Of a DNA stretch of 64,000 nt, positions 24,421 to 39,221 are shown one piece after another. Location of the stretch: NCBI GenBank assembly GCA_008694505.1, contig VZDJ01000219.1, positions 11,601,431 through 11,665,430 of the forward strand, given 5' to 3'. Below the pieces are notes generated by a model. The model saw only the letters and a list, made by a program, of their open reading frames with translations. It made no database searches and had not been told where the DNA came from. Position 1 is the first letter of the stretch. The number at the start of each line of letters is the position of its first letter. The stretch is from Cyanoderma ruficeps (taxonomy: Eukaryota > Chordata > Aves > Passeriformes > Timaliidae). A program made the position numbers and the translations under genes.

Positions 24421-27261
24421 AAGCAACCTCATAAAAAAATATTTGGCAGCTGATATTGAGCAGGCACCTGACTCTGGGTTTTCCTGCGGGTACCTCTGCT
24501 CAGGCTCAGGGCTGAAGGACGGGGCAGCACTCACCGTCACCTTCAGGGTTGCAATCCCAGGAAAAGAGTAATTTTCCCCAAAGGGCCCCTAATCACAGTA
24601 GCTTTAACTTTCAGTGTCTCAGAGAGCCAAACATGGTCAGAAATATTTCTTTCATGCCCTCCTCTTCTCCTCAAAGAGCACAGGGAGTTGAGCGCTGCTC
24701 TCACATGAACGTCCTGCAGGAAAGTGCTGTGACCTCAAACCCCAACCCATGAACTAATGCTGTGGCTGGAAAGATGAGCAGTGCTGTGGTCAGGCAGAAT
24801 TTGCTCTGAGTTCTGGCCTTCCCTGTGGGCATGGATCAGGTAACACCAAACCTATGAATCCCATATGCAAGCCCAGGTTTTCAGGGAACAGCAACACGAG
24901 CTGTCTGTTCAGCCTCCAGCAGCAGGGAGGAGATCCAGCTGCCATTTCACAACTCAGGAGGGACCTCTGTGGGAAAAGCACTTTGCTTTTTCATGGGATA
25001 GATACAGAACCTCTGAGAAAGCTGCTACAAAACCATAATGATATGATATTAACCAAACATAATTAATTCTCAACTTACTTAAGTTCCCAGTGCTAACAGA
25101 CGCTACAAGGGTAGTACAGCAAACAGCACACAGGTTCCTGCAGCACCTGAGACCAGAATTTTGGAAGCATCCACCAATCCAGTGGTTCCAGTAAGCAACT
25201 AATGGAATTTTCAAAGTACCTCACAGACAGATGGAAATTCCGTAGCCAGAGTTTTAAGAATCCCACTAAACACCTAGCGGCAGCTTTAGGAACCTTGGTG
25301 TTTTACCAGTTTGGCTTTAGGTCCAAGAATTTCCTCAAAAAATTGCTTTGGGATACCTACACTCTTGGATGACCACTTGTCTCACAAAAAATGGATGAGA
25401 AGTTCAGAAAACATTAAACATTCACATCATGAGGGGTGGTATCTCATTAAGCGTTTCACTGTGGCCATTGTATCTTAATTTGCACATCTAAATGTTCAAA
25501 TTGCTTTTGAGAAATAACCTTAAACTTCTAAATTTCAGAAAAAAATTTCACGAAACTTTATTCTTGATCTTTTTAATAAGCTTCCTAAGCCCATTTGCTT
25601 TGCTCGGTGAGGTCATAAACCAGCAGTGCTTATATTACAGTCACTTTCACGCCAAGGATTTGTTTTGTCACAAAGAGAACTATAAATTCATGGAATGAAG
25701 GTGGAAAGCAGAAAGAACTAATTGTGACACACAAAGCTTTCTGGTTATGCTCAGCAAACAGTTTGGGCTAAGATTTTAAAAACCACTTTATGAAGTTATT
25801 CTACCGGCATTAATGAAAGCGCACTTTTCGCAATGCCATACACTCCCAAAAATCCTGTACTCTGGATTTGGGCCAAACACAAAGCCTTTCTTCATTCCAG
25901 TATTAATTATTAGTAGCTTATTTTTATTCTTTACTGCTAAACATTAATAACTTTCAAACAGCAAACCAGATTAGAATAACCACTCCAAACATCCCACCCT
26001 GGTGAGCTCCATTTTCTGCATCAGTATCCTGGTTTATGCTATTAACTCATTTCCTTGGATGTGGAGGAGCCTTGTCAAACACTCATTTTTCCTGGGAAAC
26101 ACTTGGCAGACAGAGACTTGAATGCTCACTCCAACCCTCTCTCAGTTCAGTGACAAGATGCGTTCATTATTTGTGAAGTTTTCTAAACTGAATATACTAA
26201 ATGACAGTTTTGTGGAAAATTTTCACCTAACCAAACATTTAATCCTGAGATTGTTATCACTGAGTTGATTCACAGCTTTGGACATAAGTTTCATGGGACC
26301 AAAGACCTTTTATAGCCACTGATTGCATTGAGGTATTTGAATAGTGGGGTGCTCAACATGAAACATTTGGAAGTGTCCAGATACCTGCAAACTGCTGTGA
26401 ACACCATTCTTTGAAAATCATGACATTTGATAACATCCAGAGGAATTCTCAAAAAATCACTAATTCTTGGCCTTCAACTTCCAAACCACAATTCACAAAA
26501 TATTTTCCTTCAAAACCTGCCCAAACCAGCAGGGGAACACGGTGAAAAAAGTATCTTTTCCCACCATAACACTAATAATGAATACCATAATGAAAAAGGT
26601 AAATTAAAGGAATTTGTTCAGAAATAATATTAATCATACTACAATAACACGATGTTTTGTCATTTCCTGGTGTGCCCATTTTGGAAGGTTGGAAAAACAA
26701 CTCCTGGCAGCACTTCACTGCCACAGTGGAGCATCTCTCAAAAGTTTCTCCAGTTCTAAAGTCATTCTTCTCCCCTATGATGCCATTGTATTTGTGACAT
26801 GGTGGCCAGCAAAGCAAATTAAAATGTAATGAATACTCATCATCTGTGAATATTCATTTCCTATTTGAGTGCTGCTGAATGTTCCCTTGTTCTGGTACTT
26901 GTGAAGTTTCTTCCAAACAGGGGAGTTAAGCTTTTTCTACTTGCATGTCTGTATTCCAGTTCCTCTGGGGTCGGGAGAGAAATCTCAAACCTTCAGCAAA
27001 TGGTTGGTCAACACTTGTGGTGGTTGGAGAGTTTCCATCTGAACTTTCCTCCCTTATGGGTCTGCTGTAACAAAACAGTTTTTTCCGTGGAAATCTGTAT
27101 CAAAATTCAATGGCAGTTTTCCTTGTGTTTTCTTCTTTTTGCAATTTTGGGAGCACAGTTCTGAAAGCTCCTCAGGGAAATTCACAAAATGCTCTCTATC
27201 TTCATCCAGGTACTATTTTTCCATGAATTCATGACATCCCCCTAACAATCAAGGGTAACAA

Positions 27262-27286
27262 CATATNTATTTATTTATTTATTTGA
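27262..27286. repeat. (TATT)n repeat with one ambiguous base (27267)
   Basis: ATTTATTTATTT units follow a single N. Confidence 0.85.
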
Positions 27287-28532
27287 AAAGTATAAAAGGC
27301 AGCTGCTCATGGCTAGAAACTGACACGTCTTAGTAAAATCAAGGTGTTTCCCATTCCCAATTTTCTTTTCTCAATTAAATGTGACTCTAAATCCGATAAG
27401 TGACTGTCAAGTGGAAATCCTTTCTAATTGTGCTAATTGGAGTATTCAAATCTGACTTTTGAGGATATTTCCATGGACATTACATAACAGCAACCCTTTC
27501 ATCAATGACTGGAATACCTCAAATGTTATCTCCTAAGTCTTCTGCAGAAGTGTTAACACAAATATGTTACACAATAATGTTTAAAAACCTAAAAAAGCTC
27601 ACAAACTCAAACCTCCACCTTCATGCAATAGCCACACTCTAATGGCAGAACTGAAATTCTGGAATCTCCTCACCTAAACCAGCCATTAAAAATCCATTTT
27701 CATTGTTTAAATCTTGTTTTCATTTAGCCTCAGACTAAAAATAAATTTTGAAAGATCAGAATTGCTGCGGTCAGATATTCCAACCTTTTGAGTACCTCTC
27801 CATAAAGGATGATTAATGACCCAGACAAATAGAAACAAAAGATTTTCTGCTTTTCGTTTGGCGTGACTGGCTGTGAGAAGGGCAGCTCCACCTACCCACC
27901 CACCCAGCTCTTGTGCAATTCTCAGTAATATCCAAGGAGAAATAAGGGATCTGGGCCTGCAAACAGCGACTATGCTCTGGTGAAGATTTAAAAAAAAAAT
28001 AAACATTGGCAAAATTCGGTGGGGCAAAATTTAGTTAACTCAGTTTTGGTTGCCTAAATTGGAGCTGTACAAATCCTAGCGCTGCCATGTTTTGCTGATC
28101 TGAGGGATCCCAAGATTTCACTGCTGAAGAGAGCATTTTGATCACCCAGCCTGTCATCCTGCACAGCACCCATCAGAGAACCTCATCCAGCAATTCCACG
28201 TGAGGAATTACTCAAACCTTAAACTCTCCCTGACCTGCCATACATTTGTTGGGAAAACACCACCTCCTTACTCAACATTTGGAACAGAGAACCTGCCGCA
28301 GTACTGGAAGCTTACCTCAGTGCTTCCCACAGTTAAAATCTTGTTGAGATCATCATGAGCCTTTAGCTACCAATTCTCTCAAGTAAAGCATCTTGACTCT
28401 CTGGTCATGTTTGTCTCTTTGGAGGGGACAGATGCTCCAACTCCACCCAAGTTCACATTCTGAACTAATCCGGCCCTGGTGTTCTCACTTGTATTAGAAG
28501 TTTAATCTGATTATTAGAAAAAAACTTTGTTT

Positions 28533-28719
28533 TGAGGGTAACAGAGCACTGGACCAGGCTGCCCAGAGAGGTTGTGGAGCCTCCTTGTTTGGAGATATTC
28601 AAAACGTGGCTGGATGTGATCCTGTACAACCTGCTCCAGGCAAACCTGTTTTAGCAGGGGGTTGGACTGGATGATCTCCAGAAGTCCCTTCCAGCCCCAA
28701 TCAGTCCCTCATTTTGTGA
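28533..28719 (+). mobile_element. CR1 LINE 3' fragment
   Basis: Diagnostic CR1 3' sequence is present: GAGCACTGGACCAGGCTGCC, GAGGTTGTGGAGCCTCC, then GGTTGGACTGGATGATCTCC and CCCTTCCAGCCCC, ending in CATTTTGTGA. The copy is 5'-truncated and non-coding. Its preserved body suggests an intermediate age. Confidence 0.9.
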
Positions 28720-30524
28720 AACAGAATAAGTCCACGGGGTGGTGAAAAGGTTAATATCATACACTCAGTGAGGTCAGGCTCCAAGAACACATAACAAGCC
28801 ATTATGTTAAAAATTGCCTGAATTTATGAGTCACTGCATTTATGAAGGAACCGATATGAAAAAGACAACTTGGCAAAAATAAAGAAAATTATTTCCAGCT
28901 TGAAGTTTTGCAATTCTTCAGTATATCAAGGCTCACTTACTGTTATTACTATCCATGTTGTGCAATGTTCTGAAAGTCACATTTTTTTCCCCTGTGTATG
29001 CATGGAGATGTCCAACAACCCAAGGTATTCTTCCCTCATAGAAAATAAATTAGAAAGCAGACATAACTCAGAATAACATACAAGATCCCCTCAAGTAGAG
29101 TGGTAGAATCCTAATTTTTTTTTCAATATTTCCCTTCTAAATAATAAATCAAGCCCACTGCATTTCTCTATATGGAAGGATATGATGCAGAAAAAGCTTG
29201 TGTGTTTATATTTTTCATATAATCACAAAAACATTCTTAAGCTCAGCACTAAACTATAACAGGTGCTTCCACCCATGGATGAAACAAGTCAAACTTTAAC
29301 ATTTCTTTGTTCAAACCTGGCCCGTTTTTTAATGCAATAGTCCCTAACTTTGATGAACAACCTGAACCTACACCAACTAAGGGTAAAATGCGTCAAGGTT
29401 TGAAGATTCACTCGTCTCAACTTGCTAAAATTTTTGCTTCCGTCAGTATTCTGTCTTGGAGTGACACTTTCATCAAGTAGCACAGAGAGAGGCACCACCA
29501 AGGAACTGAGGGATAAAAGGGATAAAATGGAGCTGATAGGGTCATCCTCTCCACTCTAAACACTGCCCAAAATTTAGTGGTAAAGTTGTGCCAGAGCCCC
29601 TTAGGGCACAAGAAGAAGGTCACTAAATCAGATTTCTGAGCATCTTTCAGGAATCATCCACCACATGCAACTGAATTCACGGTATTCAATGTCTGTCCTC
29701 AACAATTCTGTCACAGGCAGACTAGAAATGAGACCTAAGGGCAGTCAATCTCAAGGCTTTATTTTAAAGAATATCCTCTCAAAACAGTTTATAAGGCGGG
29801 GGGAAATTTTCCTTTTTTTAATAATCCAAACAGAAAATACCAAATTCACTAAGGCACAGCCTAGCAATCATTTCTGCTTTCAAATCTGATGACTCAGTGG
29901 AAAATCTGTGATTGTGCAGTAACTGTGATCTCTTCGATGGCCCAAGATGGGCAGGATTGGCAAGAAAATCTCTTTAAATGCCTCACAGCTGACAAGAGGA
30001 TCTACCTGTCATGTCCAGCTGAGGCACAGCCACTACTGCTTTTTATTTCTTGTAGGAGGTTTTGCACCTGCAGACAAACGGTTGGAGTCACTCATTGCTG
30101 TCACGAGCTAAAACAACCCTGTAAAAGCTTGGCTGTCTCAGGTACCACAACAGTGATCAAATAACCCAGCCACGCACTACCCTTTCCAGTTTAAGGCAAC
30201 CACTAGTGGTGGTTTTGCTATATAATGACTTCTTTTAGATATAAACACACAGAGATTTATGTATATTTCGTATTAAAATAACAGCAGGACGTTGCTTTGG
30301 AAATCATGGTTATCTCCACTTCCACTTGCCAACTCTGACATCACAGCTTTTCATTTTTCTCTGTTTCTACCCTGCATCTTTTCATCTGCTGCCGCCGTTG
30401 AGCTGACTCAGAACCAAATCATCAGCAAACCTCACCAATCGCCTAATTCTTTAGTGCTCTCCCATGGAAGAGGAAGGAAAAGAAAAAAAGAAATCAAACT
30501 GTCCCTTTAAAAACCCAAGCATTT

Positions 30525-30725
30525 AAGCTGCTTGTCAGTCGTCTTCCTGACAAGGCCACTTGAATGTATTCAGGAATATTTGCATAAATGCTCGCAGTGA
30601 GTTCACCGTGGCAGCTAGTGCTAATGGTACATAAAGTAATTTAGTCACTTCTCTTAGGCATCCTGTCAGGGTGATAAGCACCCCCTCTTTGCCTTGTTGC
30701 ATATTAGATCATTAGATAATAAAGT
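30525..30725. promoter_or_regulatory. Candidate conserved block with an extended octamer
   Basis: ATTTGCATAA at 30578-30587 is an octamer in reverse orientation with its AT flank. Nearby are CAGTCGTCTTCCTGAC, TGCTAATGGTAC, AGTAATTTAGTCAC, GGGTGATAAGC and ATATTAGATCATTAGATAAT. The stretch is repeat-free and rich in developmental factor cores. Confidence 0.4.
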
Positions 30726-33104
30726 GTTAGAGCATGCAAACTGACAGGGTCTCAGGGACTATCATTTTTCGAGGGCATTGCATTCTGCCAGTGAGGAAAA
30801 ATAATAGAGAAACTGATGCTGCAATTGGCTTTACATTCTTGTAAAGACATTCAAAAGATTTGGGGAGAAAAAAAGAATTTTTACTTTGCAATGATACGGG
30901 AGTTTTAACTGGAAACTTTGCAGTGGATTTATTGCTGGTAAACTTGAAAAGAGTTGTTGCAAGCCCTGCCAGAACTCTCCCCTCCCATAAGTTCATCACT
31001 TAAATTTCATTGGGAAGATTTTGCTTTTAAAATTGACACCCTGGGATGAAGTACAAGCTCAAATATATCCTACTGGCTGAGGCCTGTTGGCTCTTGACTA
31101 TACATCTTACTATATATATATAATTTGGAAAGGTCAACCACACCAGCTTTCTGGTTTACCATAAATATAAAACCAGTGAGGATCCAACTATTTGTGAATG
31201 AAAAAGTGGTAATTATTGAAAACCACAGATTACTGTGGCTTACCCTATTTATACCACACAGAGATGGATGAAATAATAATTGGCATCTGCCAGCTATTAC
31301 TTTTAATATATTTATTTGAAAGATGAGCTGCTTAACCCACTGGCTTCAAGGGGGCAGCATGTGGATACAAAACCAGGATCTGGGGACCTGGTTAATTCAG
31401 AGAAAGGAGCTACAAAAAAGAACCTTCATTTTCCTGAGTGAAAAGTCTGAGAAGCAAGATATAAATAAAGATGTGCTGGATGTCCCAAAAATAATCCAGG
31501 CTACCTGCTAATGAGATGGTGAAACCCAACTGTGGAGACACCAGGCCCCTGAGTGGCTTGGGAAGTGCAGCTTTCCTTTCAGCTTTCTGGCCCCCCAACG
31601 TGTCTTTGAGGTGTCAAATAAACTGTAACTCCGTGTTTCAGAGCAGCAAACACAAGTTTGTAAGGAAAAATAAGCTGGATATTGTCTGAGTAAACTCAAC
31701 GACCAGCACACCTTGCTACATTCGGCCTCCCCTTTGCCCAGCCCTCACAGTCAGGAATTCATCTCTATTGCCATCAGATATTTGTGTGAAGAAGTTAAAC
31801 ATCTGGAAAAGTCCACAGGAATACATTTAGTCAAGGGCATACTATAGTCAGATCCCAGATTTTACAAACCTGTGGTGATTGCTCACCAGAGCAATGAACC
31901 AGAGACAAACCATGACTACGTTCACTTCCCATCTCCCTGCCTATGGACACAGCTCTGGTCGATCTGTCCTTCCCCTGAGGGAGGCAGAAAAGCTGGGAAG
32001 AGGAGAGGAAACAAACAGCCTCTCATATTATTCAAAATAAAAATTCCAGAAACTGGGCAAAAATAATACATTTTGTATTACTCGAACTGAGTGCAAAAAA
32101 TAATTTCAGTGGAGGAAACTGTCATCTCTTCCAATGGGTCTTGTCCAAAATTCAATAGCATTAAGCCTTTTCCTTTCTTTTTTATTTCTTTAGTTCAGTG
32201 TTTTAGATACCTAATAACATCATAACAAGTTACTGGGGTTTAATTCTTTTATTTCCTGTTTCTTGGACTCACATGCTCAGAGAATTCCTGGAGAGCTGGA
32301 CTGAAGGGTTTAGGTTAAAAAGAAAGGCTCCACCAAGGCTTTGGGAAGAGAGCAATTTTGTAGTGTGAAGGTTGCTATTCAAAAGTAAGAATTTACTAGC
32401 AGTTGCTTTATGAGGTTGCTTGAGAGGTGCCTGAGAAAGCTGATTAGAAAAAATCACCTTTCCCACAAAATGTACACATGGAGATATTTTGCAGATGTTG
32501 ACTTTTAATATCAGCACAGTAACTCAGGTGTGTGCAGCTATGCAAGCAGAGAATTATCTCTTTTGTTGTTGCTTTTTGCCAACGGAATCCCTCAGGTTGT
32601 AGGAGTGGGAACGACAGCTGTGGTAAAATGAGACACCACCATGCAGGAGAATGAGGGCATTTATGTAAGAGAAATTAATTACTGCCTCGACCAAAAACAT
32701 GCATTGAAAAGACTGCAGTGGGGAAAAAAGGAAAGAAAATATGGCAACTACTTTAGTAGGAATATAAGAAAGAAAAATAGGGATGTGTTTTTAAGACTAG
32801 ACTTAATGGAAAGATTACAAAGTTGAACAGAAAGAAGTTTCCCTTTGTAATGCCTTCTGCTAATTAATAAAGACAGAGTTCATACATTCCTTACGAATTT
32901 CAGTAAAAATTACGACAGTGGTTTGTTTATTAAATTAGGTTGTTGGCAGGATGAAAAAAAAAATTCTATAACATGAATTATGGCTGAAAATGGCTCGTAG
33001 CCTACATAAAAAGTTAGAGCTAAATAAATACAGATGTAAGTTATGTTTATATAATGAGAAATGCTGCTGAGCTAAGAATTTTAGGTTAGTAAGTGTGAAC
33101 TACA

Positions 33105-33231
33105 GACCCGATTCTGCAAACACTTATCAATACCCTCAGCTTCTCTGACACAAGAAGCCTCATTGATCCCAACAGGACCATATGTGAGAATAATCTTAAA
33201 TACATGCATAAGTGCTTGCAGGACTGATGCC
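33105..33231. mobile_element. Ancient palindromic (MITE-like) DNA element
   Basis: The left end GACCCGATTCTGCAAACACT and right end AGTGCTTGCAGGACTGATGC are imperfect inverted copies of each other across about 127 bp. The ends and the internal 'cattgatcccaacaggacc' match in style the short palindromic elements common in turtles, crocodiles and birds ('cccgatcctgcaaacacttac ... cccattgaagtcaatggg'). There is no coding capacity; it is a fossil non-autonomous DNA transposon. Family name not assigned. Confidence 0.5.
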
Positions 33232-34447
33232 TGAAAGCATAAACAGAATAGAAAAGTATTTCCACAGGAATCCACTGAGCAGTATAAACCCACACATTTT
33301 CCCATTTCTCAGCATTAATAATTTCTTTTAACATATCTAGTTAACATTTTTCTGAGTGGCATTTGCTTTCCCAGAGAAAATTTTATCTGGTTTCTTCAAA
33401 CTCTTTGGAAAAAATCTATTTAATTATTCATCAGATCCTTGGCAAATATTTGTGAAACAAACCAGCATAAAGGACTGGTGCCTTCTGCACTCAGCTACTT
33501 CAATGGGAGATGAGGGCACACATCTCTTAGAGGGAGCAAGCACCTATTGAATTTAGGATTACAAACAGCTTTGAAGACAAAGAGCTATTCTACCAAGCTG
33601 GAACAGGGAGAGGGGAGTGAAATGCCCTCTGTTTTTGTTTTGTTTTTCAGCAGTAGTCATCAACTTTGAGGACAAAGAGCAAAACAAAACATTAATCAAA
33701 TCCAGATTTTTCAAAGTACATTTGCACTCAACAACTCCCATTTTAAGCACCTACAGTCACCAGCAGATGTTCCCTTCCAGGACCAGCTGACCTTACAGAA
33801 GAGATTACTGTCCCCAGGCTGCTTCCAGCCACGTGCCCCCCATCCCACGCTTGCTGAAGTTTACTGCGCTTTCAGAAAAGCCAAATTGCCTTGCACCATT
33901 TCTCCTTCAATCATTTCAGCAGCAAGCTAGATTGGCAAAGAGTGATTATTTAAATGGTTTCATTCAAATGAACTTCATTGGCCTGGAGGAGACCAGGGAG
34001 CAAGCACACAACCATCCTAGCTGGCATGTCCATGGTGAAGAATAGCCTGGAGCAGGGAGGGGAGACAAACAGCTGTGGGAAAAGCAACGTCCTCAGCTGG
34101 CACAGCTGGAGCCAGAAAAGAACATTCATCCATGGCTTGAGTAAGCAGATGGATTTCCAAAAGGGCTCTGCTTTCATTTAGGGCAATTCAAAGGAACAGA
34201 TGAATCTCCTAGAGAGCTCAGAACCCTATAGATAGAAAAAATGCAATCCAAAATTTGGGTGCTGAGCACTTCAGAAAATACGCAACATCCTTTAGATGCA
34301 CAGTCAAAAATCAGGGAAAAGTCTGGAAAAAAATCAGACTCCAATTTTGGGTGCTGAATAAAAGCAACCAACATTAAAAAAAAAATCACCCCACTTCGCT
34401 GACACACAGGACAACCTCTGCACCCATGTTTGCTTACTTGTCTGTCA

Positions 34448-35110
<663 letters not shown>

Positions 35111-36019
35111 CTGTGTTTCACCCTAAATTATCCTTCAGTTTCCACGCTGAAGTAGATAGAGATGTTGACATTGCAAATGAGAATCGATTCAGAATAAAAG
35201 AAAACAAAAGTGTATTTTGTGAAGTTGTAACGAGAGTTGTTGCCTGCCTCGCCCCCACCCTTCTCTGCTGCTCTCCCCTCAGCACAGTCACTGCAGGTTG
35301 TTGGACTTGCCCAAATTTCTCCTGAGCTCTATCTTAAGGAGCACGTATAGGCATGTTTGTGTACACACACACACGCTTGACAGTGGGGTCTTGGTCTGGA
35401 GAACACAAGCCTATTCATCCAGTGTTAGAATTATTTGTATTTCTCAACTTATCTCAATGTCAACACCTGGGATTTCATTTGAGGCGAGGTGAGGGAGACA
35501 CAGCAGGACTGCACTGGAGGAAGGATCAGAAACTTCTGCTCCCCAGAGCTGGTCGGGGCAGGAGAGCAGCCAACCCAGCAGGAGCAAACAGGTAAATGAT
35601 GGCTCCAGAGTAGAAGACCCAGGTGCTCCAAGGTGTCCAGAGGGACTCCTCAACCCTGAGGCACCTAAAGGAAATCCCTGTCCAGGCAGAGGGCACGTGA
35701 GCCATGAAATATCATGGAGAAACCAGTCCCTTGCAGAGCTGCGAGCTCATCACACTGCATCTCCTCCTACCCCATTCAGACCAAGCAGTCTCACAGCCTC
35801 CCTGGCTTTTTCATTCAGCCACCCCTCCCACTTTTCCCTGCAAAAGTATGGCATTCCCAGGGTTTTACCCCAGCCAAAGATTTGGCCTTCAGCTGCCTGC
35901 TGGCTTGCCAGGAGCACGCGTTGCCTTCGAGAACTTTGACTAAAACAATAAGAAGAAATGACCTACACTTCTCCTTACATTAAACAGGGAAAGGGATTAA
36001 AGACTGAAACCCACAGAGA

Positions 36020-36600
36020 TATGTTTATTCATGCGACCTCTTACAACCAAATATAATAATTGTCTGTTAATTGCAGTTTCAGCTCCCACCTCATGCTTCG
36101 ACATGTGAAACAGCAATCAGCAGCTCCTGTTTAATCCACCTATTATGTTGACTAATTAACTTTGCTCGACAGTTTATTTCTTCCTCCATTATCAGCCCCT
36201 GTCAGCCGCAAGCACAGTGCCGCAAAGGGGGACCTCAGCCCTTTTGATTGATCACCGATAGATTGACATGCAGATTAATTTAATTAGAATCACCTCACTT
36301 GAGAAATGAGAGACAATGGCAAGGGGGCTAATAGATCTGCTCTTATAATGAGGCAAGCCTCCAGAGCCACGGCAGAGGATTTCTGATTTATTTTGCTGAA
36401 TTCCCCAGTCGCTCTGAAAGGCTCTCGCTTTAATTGTTCTTGGTTTTGAGAGGCTTTAGCCTCTGAAGAGGTGAAATGCTTTACAAGGATTGGCAAACAT
36501 TGCTTCAACTCTCTCAGGAAGCTGCTGCCTCTCAAAGTTGGTCAAATGGGGACACTTAAAGGATCGCTTACAACTATTCAATTTCATCACTTGAATTGGA
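36020..36600. promoter_or_regulatory. Candidate developmental enhancer with PBX-HOX and MEIS-like sites
   Basis: TGATTGAT at 36245-36252 fits the PBX-HOX composite site, CTGTCAGCC near 36195 contains a MEIS core, and GACTAATTAAC and GATTAATTTAATTAGAATC add homeodomain cores. The whole 36020-36600 stretch is free of simple repeats and transposons. EBF1 regulators in brain and somites would fit, but that is inference. Confidence 0.45.
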
Positions 36601-38506
36601 GCTGAAAAAAAAAAAAAGAGTGAAAGGAAAAATTTTCTACTTATTTCTGGCCCCAATTAAAATACTCAAAAAAGTAAGCAAAGCCACTAAACTGCCCAGA
36701 GCTGATCCTGAAGTCTTTCTCTTTAAAAAGAGAAACACAAAAGAGAATATTTTACATCTAAAAGATCCTAACCCCCTCCCTTGGAATGGCATTCCAAGCA
36801 ATAGATTTTTGTGCATGTTTTAAGTGAAAGATATTAAAATACAGAATAAATGATTCAAGAGCTCCTACAGATGGAAATTTGGGAAAAAGAAAGCACCAAA
36901 TACTACAGATAAGTTTTTCTGAAATCAAACTAAGGAGAGAAAAAAACCCAAGCCCTATATATAAAATTCCAAAAGGGATTTCAAAAGTAATTTATCCATT
37001 GAATTCCTGAGGGGTAGAATAAAGTTTATGATATTTTCAATAAAATATGATCTTATAGTAAGTGGCTCGGGGTTTGCAATCTTATTTGTGCACTTGCAAC
37101 CATTGTAAATTCTTTGCAAGTGGGATTTTGAGCCTTGGCATTGCCTGTCACAGCTCCATGATTTATGCCAGCTCCTTATCTTCTTCTACGGGTCTGATTA
37201 GATGCATATGAAAATTAACAAAATTACAATTAATAACAATGGCTACAAGATAAAATACTTTCCCCGATTCCAAAACCCTATAGGTACACACAGACTTCCC
37301 ACTGAAGCTGATCAATCCTGGGCTGAAACCAAAACTTTTAACATTTTTAGAAATTGGATTCCAGAAAAATAATGAGTCAAGAGGAGTAGCAGTAAGTGAG
37401 TTCTCAAACCTATCCTGTATCTAAGTAGCTGTTGCTACACATGCAACTTTCTGGGTAAGAGCTTGAGGAAAACAATCCTGTTGAGGTTTTATGTGAGTAA
37501 AGCTACATTTCCCCCTCCTCAGGTTTTCCAAACTGTTGATGCAACATATTTTGAATTACTTAACAATGTCTTCCTACCCCCCTCCTGAACAGTTTGATTT
37601 ACTATGAAGAGACCGCATTGGTGTGGTTCTTTGGTGTCGTTAGCAGCAGAAACTATAAATGGAATCCCCAAGAGAAACTGTTTCCAGTCTCAGGAAATGC
37701 AGAAAAAAAACCCTCTTATGTGTCTGTTTGAAAAAAAAAAAAAAGATTATTCATAGCACACCTGTAAGAAGCAACACGCTTTAGCTGCTCAGTTCTTTAA
37801 ATGAAAATTCTCATTAATAGAGGAACACTGAATGCACGCTGCACTAAGGAAATATTAATGCCTCTAATTATTAAGAGTGAAAAAAATGCACTTTGAATAT
37901 TGTGTGCCACAGTTACCTACTTGGATTGCTACAGAGCACTTACCTACTTACAAGTTCTACTCATATTTTTTAATCTAAAAAAATACTACACTCTCCTCAT
38001 TTTGATTTTGAAACGACTGGGATATGTTCAAGTTAAAACACATGCTAAAACTAATTTGTGGAGAAATCATAAAATTAGGGGGAGGGGACAGCCAGCGTAT
38101 ATGTGGAATGGGCACCAAGAAATCCTAAAACACAGACTGTAGCAAGAGGGAAAGGCACACTACAGTTTAATAAATGATTAATGAGGTGCTGACACATTAA
38201 TGTAAGCACAGGGACAACCAGGTCTGCCAAATCTCAAACCTTTCCAAATTTTGTCAACAAAACACAGTTTTAATTTGAGACAGGCAAACACGGAAAATGA
38301 TTTTGAGCTTTAGCTTTAGCCCTTCATAGATTTTGAATTTAAATCCTGTATCAACACCAGGAGAGACAGAGGTATGAAAAAAACACGTGGGTTTACAACT
38401 TTCTTCAATGAAGCTGGCACTATCGAATGCAGCAACGTATCCCAGCTCTGTGGATTATTCTGCCTGCTATTAAATAGCTCAGTTTGTGAATACTTTGGAG
38501 CTCAGA

Positions 38507-38529
38507 TTTTTTTTTTTTTTTTTTTTTTT
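38507..38529. repeat. Poly-T run
   Basis: There are 23 consecutive T, which is A on the EBF1-sense strand. No attached retroposon was recognised. Confidence 0.9.
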
Positions 38530-39123
38530 AAATAGTCAGAGACCAGGAGCCTGGAGATCAAGCTATTTATCCACGTTTAGCACTCGGCCTGTTTATTTGG
38601 TATAGTACCTCACCTAATATATCAAAATTAAGCATCGCACAAGTCCTGATTTTTAACCACAGCCCGTTAAGCTTTGCTCACTGATTAAGACATAGAATTT
38701 TCCTTGTGCTTTCAATTTTCTCCAGTGTATGGTGAGGGATCTGATAATTTTGCAATGTCCCCAATACCCAGTGGCAAAGGCAGAGAAAATCTGGCTAGGA
38801 TGATTTCCAGGTTTGAAGTGTGTCCTAAGTGTTAAATGTGTAACTCCAGTGCTTGCCACTCTTCTGAAAGCTATAAATGGCTTGGGCACATCTTTATTTT
38901 CATCACCACTTGGTGACCTCTTCCTACAATGTGTTGACTTCTTTATTCCAATAACTAAAAATCACTCTCCATTTAACAAGACACTTCAAAATGTACCTAA
39001 CTAAGAGCACATAAGTACAATACATTCAGTAATTTTGCTCACGTGCTCAAGGACAGGCCAGGCACTTAATTACCTTGTTGAATTGGGCCACAGCTCTCAC
39101 TGCTATTTTTCAGTCTCTTTTCC

Positions 39124-39141
39124 TTTTTTTTTTTTTTTTTT
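39124..39141. repeat. Poly-T run
   Basis: There are 18 consecutive T in a pyrimidine-rich setting. Confidence 0.9.
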
Positions 39142-39221
39142 CCTTTCCCTTCTCTGGGGATGGAGCCTTGCATGCCCAATTTCCATTATCTGGGATTCAT
39201 GAAGCATCATCTCTGTCTCTT

